Of a DNA stretch of 64,000 nt, positions 23,901 through 32,900 are shown piece by piece; within the stretch, counting starts at the first letter, position 1, and each line of letters starts with the position of its first letter. This DNA comes from Sabellastarte sp. h YS-2021. Taxonomy: Eukaryota; Annelida; Polychaeta; Sabellida; Sabellidae. A model generated the notes under the pieces. That model had not been told where the DNA came from and did no database searches. It worked only from the letters and a program-made list of their open reading frames with translations. The stretch is taken from positions 84,129,566 through 84,193,565 of the forward strand of contig OZ024928.1 of NCBI GenBank assembly GCA_964017235.1, written 5' to 3'. The translations under genes and the position numbers were made by a program.

Positions 23901-26900
23901 ATGGAGTAGCTTGACACATTGCTTTAGATATGTTATGCACAATACCTTCAGCTATAACATGCATGCGTCAACTCTGTTCCTGCAATATGGAAAGTGTAAC
24001 TGCATGAATAAATGTATTAAAGGTGACAGAAATAACAGGAACTGAGCCTCTTACCACATTCATCTTTATCAATACATTGAGAACCATCCCAGAATGGCTT
24101 TTCTTTAGGGCACTCACAACGAGCGACACACTGTCTGGTACATACTGGCAAGGGATTGTCGCAAGTAGGAGTGCAGGCAGATCCGCAAGTCCTAAATACT
24201 CGCCCACCTGAAAGTTTGGAACAAAATACCCCTTTCTATCATTAATTATTGAATTTATAGTCCTTCAACAGACTTTAATGTTGACATATAAATAAGGTAT
24301 TAAAATTACAATAATATGTATTGAATTGGTACCCCAAAACATGCATAATTCTTTGCTACCATGCCTGTCAATCATAGTAGCAGCCTAGTATAGCAGTATT
24401 TCAATTCCTTGGAAGTCATTTTAATTTGAAAAGCTATGTATAATGAAATTAGCAAATAAATGAAAAGTTCAACAATTTCTTGACATTGACAAAAGGTTGA
24501 CCTAAATAGCTTGAAAATGTAATATTAGATTATTAAATGTAAAGTATATGTAATAGATATACCTGTGCACTTTGGACACTCGTTATTAGTAATACATTTC
24601 ACACCATTCCAGAGGGGCTTTTCAGTTGGGCACTCACAACGGGCGACACACTGCTCTGTACAAATTGGATTGGGAACCTCACATGTGGGAGTGCAGGCAG
24701 AACCACAAAGTTTGAACACTTGCCCACCTAAACAGTAAGCTTAAACCATAAGTATTAAAATTTCATAGCCTTGACTGATTGTCCTTGGAAATACATATTA
24801 ATTTACTTTATTTATTCTGGAAGACCAGTCTTATTGAATGAAGTACGAACAACACTTACCAGAATAAGTCAAACAAGAGTGCTTTGAATAAAAATTTTAC
24901 ATTTCTTTCACAACAGGTTCATAAACTTTGTGTCTTCTATTACGAATTCATATTTTGTATTGTACAAATATAAAAAACATTTATCTGTACCAATGCCAGT
25001 ATTAAAAATTACAGGAAGTGGAGTAGGTTCTACCTGGACATTCTTTGCACATCTGTTTTGTGATACATTTCTCACCATCCCAGAGAGGTTTGCTGGAAGG
25101 ACACTGACAGCGAGGTACACAAACAAGTGGACAGATTGGGTTAGGAACCTCACAGCTTGGGGTGCACAGCGATCCACAGGTGGTAAACACTTGCCCTCCT
25201 GTAGAATGATCACATTGAAGAGAAATAACAGAATTAGGGTGAACTATATTTTCAGCTGGACACTACATCAGTTTCCTAATTGTAATAATGAGAGCAAGAA
25301 CAAGTGTCTCGTGACCGTCAATCAAATCTTGAAAATGGGCCAAGAAAACTTAACTGGGTAACAAACAAAATGTACATATAAATGTACATTCCTTTTTATG
25401 TATTTAGAAACCAACATAGTTAGAGGTATGTTTAAAATGTGGAATAAAACATGACCACAGAAAATTTTAAAACTGTACATACGACAGGTAAGTTCATATC
25501 TACAGCTTGTTCTTCTTTCTCTATGAGGTATACCCTCATAATCAGACCAGTTACCTGAACATTTAGGACACATGGCTTTGGTGATGCACTTGTTGCCATC
25601 CCACAATGGTTTTTCTTGAGGACAATGACAACCACTCACACATTGTTTTGTACAAATTGGGTTGGTATTCTCACAAGTGGGAGTGCATGCAGATCCACAT
25701 TGTTTGTACACCTGTCCTCCTGGAAATACCAATACCATCAGTAATATATACATGGTAATAACTCACTATTTTGTATATTCTATCGTACAAGTTATAAGCT
25801 TTTAGCTCTCTCAGTAGTTTACTTGGCTTTTATATCACAAAAAAAGTTACCCCATAAAACAATGACATATGACTTGTAGTTTATATTACTAAATCATATA
25901 ACTTATGTAGCTTTGCTTGGATAACTCAGTGAGCATATAAATGATATATATATAATTTAAAAGGCCGATGTATGCAACCAAACATTACATTAACAGTGTG
26001 TATCATTTCTAGACTGTGTCCTTTGTGTGTTTCCATTTGTATTTTTGTCTTTGTGTTGGTGTTTTCAATATCTTTTATTACCAAGTCACCACAGTGGCAG
26101 AGTGGTAACACTCTCGCCTCCCACCTCTGAGATCAGGGTTCGGTTCCCGGAACGACCTAAAGTGGGAAAGCTGGTAATTGCTTGCCTATGTCGGTGTTTA
26201 AAGTACAGAACCTTGACCAACTGTATGTACTGGTTTCCTCTGCCCTTCAAACTACTCGTCGTGATATGACCTGTACAGTGTTGAAATCCCAAATAAATAA
26301 GTAAACAAAAGAGTTCATTGTATATTTATTACATGTCTTCCAACAGTAACATAGTGCAGCAGTAACATACTCAATTCCCACTCCTCAGGTTATGAGTTTG
26401 AAACCTGTAATAGGAATGTTGAAACTTGTTCGATGGTGCCTATTGGTTTTCAGTGCAAAATCTTCACCAACTAATGTCAACTTCTTCCTTCCACCACATG
26501 ACCTACTCTTTGTAATATGACCTATACAGTGTATTGAAAGTGACATTTTACCCCTGCCAATCAATCAATCAATCAATCAATCAATCTAACAGCATTCCAA
26601 TGCCTTTAATGTACACATTCAATTACACAAAAAACATGACCCAGCTTATATCCAGTCAGTATTACCTTTACATTTGGGGCACTCGTCGTGTGTGATGCAC
26701 ATAACACCATTCCAGAGTGGTTTGTGGTTGGGGCACTCGCAGCGTGGAACACACACCAGTATGCAGATAGGGTAACGGTTTTGACAAGTAGCTGTACAGG
26801 CAGACCCACAACCATTGAAAACCTGTCCTCCTGATAATTATATAAACAGTAATGTATTCTCCGGTATTACTGAATCAGATTTCTAAGAATGCCAGATTTA

Positions 26901-29900
26901 TAACAGACATAATCATATTATCGAGATATCTCCAAATAAAATGATAGGGAAATATGATGAGTTTTTCTTCTTTTTCTTAATTTAGCATCAAAATTACAAT
27001 TGCAAGTAAGTTTAACACCATTAGCCCCAGTTTACTTTAGTTAATCTCATAAATAATATCAATAGAGTTCTTGATATAAGATTCCCAAATACTTTGAGAA
27101 ATAACTTTCTGTGTCATTTATGATGACTCAGCAGCTATTTAACTGGGTAGAGGTGGTCCCAGCTCGGCCCTGGTTACCTAGCTCATTATAGTAATGTGTT
27201 GTCTTGTGGCCTTGGCTGTTTCACTGTGTCACAAAGGGTCAGGTATCGGCTACCATTTTGGACAATTAGCATTGGTAGTTATACCAAGCTATAGTAGAGA
27301 AAAGAATTTAAGTAATATATTTCTGGTCAACTCATTTGGTTCACGAAATGACATTATATCCCCATTTTAATATATAATACCAGTCCCTTTATTGTTAAAG
27401 GTGAATGGTATCCCTTCTGGATATTGCTTGGGAAGTGGCATTAATGTGACTCTCAAGTGTCTAATTTGAAGGGACTTTTATAAACCACAGGTGCGATCTC
27501 ATCTCAAGCTGGGTGATTAAATGCAGCCTTTGTTAATCACTGGGCTATAGAGGTCTGGTATTTGTATTCAAGGTCACTGTACCTGGACAATCTGGACATT
27601 CGTCCTTAGTAATACAACTCTCCCCATCCCAGAGTGGTGCCTTTGAGGGGCACTGACAGCGAGGCACACATTGTAGTGTGCAGATTGGATTGGGGTTCAA
27701 ACAGGTTGCAGTACAGGCTGATCCACATGGCATGAACACTTGTCCACCTAACAAAACAGAACACACACATTATAGTTGGTTAATATGTAAGTGTAGAGGG
27801 CTTTACACGGCAGCGGTGTAAAACCCTCTACATATGTAATCTGTTGATGCTGAGATGACATTACATTCCAAAGAAGCTGCACTATTTTAACAATACTAGA
27901 ACAAAACCATATAAATCACAAGATTTTGTGTAAATATTGTTGAACATATTTTCCATGGAAAAGTATAAATCTTGGTTATTCTTCTATTTGTTCTACGAAT
28001 AATGCAATATTACAGAAATGCAGGTTTGTCTATTTTTACAATTTAAAGAAGAACATATGTATATATTCTTAATTTAGCATTAAAGTTACAATTACAAGTA
28101 AGCTTAAGAATATGAGCCTCAGTTTACTTTAGTTAATCTCATAAATAATATCAGTAGAGTTCTTGATATAAAATTCCCAAATACTTTGAGAGATAATTTT
28201 CTGTATCACTTATATATATACTTTGATGAAGGAACCATAGAAATCGTATAAAAAAGCTATGCTTTTATACGTTTTCTATGGAAGGGACTGACTTTTTAGA
28301 GTTCACTTTTAATTGAAAGAAAACCATTAACATTAGGTTTAAGACAACCATGTTCCGTGAACACCAACCCCGGATTTTCATGACTACAATTTATAACACG
28401 ATCACATTGATAAAATGAGTACGTTATACTCATAGGTACCTGTACATTGTGGACACTCGTCTTCAGGGATACACTTTCCAAGATTCCAGATGGGTTTTTC
28501 TGGTGGACATTGACAACGGGTGACACACTGCTTGGTACAGATGGGATTAGGATTCTTACAGGTGGGAGTGCAGGCAGATCCACACAGTTTGAACACCATA
28601 CCACCTGACATACACATTGTAGAAATGCAAATACATATAGCAAATAAAGTGAACGGTGACAAGTTAGTGTTGGGGCAAATCAAATTGCCCAGCAGAGAAT
28701 GTCACGTGTGGCCATAGTGACCAGAGGTTAGGGCCGAGAAGTCATAGCCTCAGTAGCGGGAGATGAGGGTACCACCAGATCACAGTGTCATCTGGTATAC
28801 TGTCACATGCAGAACAAGAATGGATGTTTGTGAATTAAGATTTTATCTAAAAGATTTTATGTATTTAGTAACAATAAATAATGAACTACAGGTCATAAGT
28901 TGACCAACATATGAATTTGGAAGAAAAGAATTATTGTAATATGTATCTTGATTTTTAAAATGTTATCTCTAGCATTAATCGCTTTAGAGAATTAATGAAA
29001 TTTGTAGTGTCAATATGGGATCATAGATAATCTCTTCTGCGCCAGTGCTAAAATACATTCAAAACAGTAAAATAATGCATGTTTAGTATTTTAAAAATTA
29101 CTTACATTGTTAAACTTTTAAAGAAATTAAATTGATTTGTAAGAAGTAATGGCTATTTGTAATATTTGTATTACAAGGCAAATGTAATCCAAGGTCCCAG
29201 GTTGGAACATTGGCCAGTCTCTAGAGTTTGCTTTTCAAAATAACATCAAAATGATAACTAGCCAACAGACATGAGGATTCACAATGAGGATTAAAGCAGA
29301 CTTAATTGAGATGAACATGGAATTGTTTTGTATTCACAGAACTGGCCTTACCTGAACACTTTGGACACTGTGCAGATGTTATACATTGCAGGGAACCATC
29401 TTTGCCGTATACCTGTATTGGTTTCGATGATGGACACCTGAATCATATTTGTATTTTCAATAGGTTTGTCATAGTGTTTCTAACATCCTATGATTCTCTG
29501 TTATAAAAATATGCATAATGTTCGGTATAAGTAACATGAAGTTGATAGAGAAAGTATTGATGGAAGAAAGACAGGGGAAAGATTCAAAAATCGAATTTAA
29601 AAACTAAAATCTAATAAGAAACGGGTATACAAAGAGCACCTGGAAATGGTCAGTGACACTCTAAGAAAAGGTAAACGTGGAGCCAAAAATAAAGTGTACA
29701 CCATTGCCAAACATGAAAAAAATATACTTTATCATCATTTATCAAATGATACAAAGTATGGGCATTACAAGTATTCACATAACTACAAAATATAAAGGAC
29801 AGGATAAAATATGGTATGGAAAGCTGAGTAAGAATCACACTTTGTGGAATGTGACACAGGTGTACTGAAGCATATAAAGATCAAGTGTAATTCCAATTGC

Positions 29901-32900
29901 CAGATAATGCTATCTCGTAACTACACCATAGGTTCATCATATAAAACCAACAGAGGTTTCAAAATAGGACTGTCTGATAATTATCAGATAATGCAATTTT
30001 GTAATTACAACAATTAAACTCCACTCCACTTTGTACCTTCCACAAATATACTTTATCTCGACTCTCGGATTTAAGTTCCATAAGTAGTAGTTCTGTAATT
30101 TGGGAGTATAGAAAGCACTAGATAGTCATTGAAAGGTAGCACTATCTATAAATTACCAAGGTGGCGGCTTTTTGTAATGAGATGATATGATAATCTTGTA
30201 ATTATGAGCATCTGTCTGGTGTTAAGATGGTGCTATCATATTGTGATGAATAATCAAATTTTAGGCAGGACCTGTTTGAGTTTCCTTTATTTGCTTTTAA
30301 ATGTGAAGCCAGCAGAGTCTTTGTTTGTTATGATATGTACTTACTGACAGCCAAGCTTGCAGATTGCTGGGCAGATAATAGGTGTGTCAGGTGGGTCACA
30401 TCTAGGAGAGCATGCATTGGGTTCACATCCAGGTATAAGATCTCCCTCACAACAGTCTTCTTCTTTGATACACCTGTGACACACACACAAAAAGATGCTG
30501 GGACTGTTTACCTGTTCATCGTGTTAATCATATATTCTTTTTAACATACCTGTGGTACATAATAGTGAGGCTGTAAACATATTTATCCTATTAATGAAAA
30601 TCCTCACAATCGTTATTTAACATGCCTGTGGTACAAAACAAAAATGGGTATAGCTATATTGACATGTTGTCTTGCTCATTTGGTCAATTCATCGACAGCT
30701 TGGATGACCTAAAGGTTGGATAACCTAAAGGAATATGCCTGACATGACTAACTCAATGTACATTTTAAATATTAAAGCCTAGGAGTGACTAACAGTTTCC
30801 GTTTTCTCATGACTAGTAATGGCCAATGTAATGTCCAGATCACACCTGCGATCATATCTGTAGTGTATTTAATTTCCTCTAGACGACCTTGACCTCATGG
30901 CTCCAAACAGAGACCTTGTATGTTGGTAGTACAGGTTGAAGGATGAGTCACCCTGTATATCGATCCTGCCCCCATCCCCTGTCACTGCCCCAGTGTGTGT
31001 TTTTCAACAAAGCCTGTGAGAGATTGCAGGAGGTTTTATCAAATGTTATAAAAATGTTGTCTCGAATAAAATTGCTTTCTGAATTGTGTCATATCACCCT
31101 GAATGCGTCCTACCCAAATGTCAAATCCCACCAAATCGCATTTATCATATCACCCAAACATCAGGCAGACAAAGCACAACCGAAGGAACATGAACCTGTT
31201 TCTATTGTCGCAGGTGAGCCCAGTATGGAAAGGTGTGATCTCAAGAGGGTCATATTGAACGGTGGTAACAGAACAGTTCAATGATAGTTTAGTGAGAAGG
31301 TCATATCACAACGAATGAAACCAGACATACTGGTCATTTAAGATCCATCTTGGGTCTTTTCATAATTTATTGGTAACTAGAATCATTATAACTGTTTCCC
31401 ACTTTTTCCATAAATTTATCAAAATATGTGGGATGTCACATAATGTAATCCCATTTGGATTAACTTTTGAAATAAGAATAATTATATCTGAAAATGGGCA
31501 AAATATTAACTAAGCAATCCTACTTGATTCGGTTGTTTCATGATAATAGGTACATACAAGATGTCAACTACTACATTTCCACTTGATTTATCTGTTGTAA
31601 TAATCATGTTTAAAACAGATAAAATATATATGTAACCTTACTCTATTTGATTAATTCCTTAATTATGGATAAAATCACAAACGTTGACAAAAACAATCTA
31701 AGTTGGATGCTTCCATTGCTATCATAGCAGATAAAGGCTGGATATGTATCATCTTACATGATTTGTTTATTTCCTTAATTATATGACATACACAACACAG
31801 TGTTTTCTGCATTAGAAATTAATCTTTTACTAGATCAATTCAGCACCAAGTTACATATGACGAATATGTCTGCATTTAATGTTACCCCACTGTTTACTTG
31901 TATTCTCCTTCTAAATTTTGCCTCAGTCAGTATTGCAAGCCGTGCTGATAGGACGAGAACAATGAAGAAAGATAAACGAGAGTTGGGCAAACTACGTTTA
32001 TTAATTTCTATCACATTAGCAAGTATATGTGTATGAGATCTCAAACAAGACCTAGAGTGTAGAGTGAGATGTACAAAACGCATATACATAAAAGCCCCAT
32101 AACACCTGTATGGTTCACATTAAAAATTACACATGAAACTAAAATATTGTTAAAACACATTATACAATGAGGGAGGGAGGGACGGGGATTTTTATTTTTT
32201 CAATGTTCATTCATCAAACTCTAGATATATAATGACACTGAATGAGGTCCCTGCACTAGCTAAAACAATAAAGGCTTCTGATTGGTTGAAACAGAAACAG
32301 CAGAAATGATTGGCCCACAGGCAGACGGACGAGTTTATTACACGGACTAGTACAAACCGACTGACATGCAATCACCAAGGGGTGATTGCACTAACATTTT
32401 TCCACAGCTGTAATTTATAGATATATCTGTGCATTCCCAGAATAATTTTGCCTCATTTTTCCACAGCTGTAATTTATAGATATATCTGTGCATTCCCAGA
32501 ATATAACCACATAGTTTGCTTTACAAGTGTGTATGAACAAATAAAACACCGGCTTATACAAACTTACTTGACGTTGTTGTTTTCATCTGTAGTAGTAATG
32601 GGCAGTGATGAGGGACACTCGCAACCCGGGGTGCAGACTTTTGGTTGTAGACATAAAGGTTTTAAATATATGGGACAGCCCCGTACACATCCACTGACAC
32701 ACTTCACATAGACCTGACCTCCAGGACACTTGGTGGACACCACTGTAATGATAAAGTTCTGTTACTGTTGATGTATTGCTTTCATCACATTACATTGGGA
32801 TTTGAGGTTCCTACATATCACGTTAAACACATTTTACATAGAACTGACTTCCAGGGCACGTATTGGACATAAAATTTCCCAAATGAGCCCCCAGAGAGCC

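Noticed and set aside
26095-26150. Possible functional tRNA gene (A and B boxes present)
   Set aside because: No cloverleaf acceptor stem; the sequence continues into a SINE body with an (AAAT)n tail.
26558-26587. CRISPR-like short direct repeats
   Set aside because: Simple (AATC)n tail of a SINE; the genome is eukaryotic and no spacer-repeat pattern exists.
31800-32089. Plus-strand frame with a signal-like start ([15 protein letters not shown]) and a basic [15 protein letters not shown] segment; overlapping minus frame
   Set aside because: Considered as a neuropeptide precursor, but it is short, overlaps an equally long opposite frame, lies inside a defined intron and shows no splice or poly(A) support. 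Left as chance.
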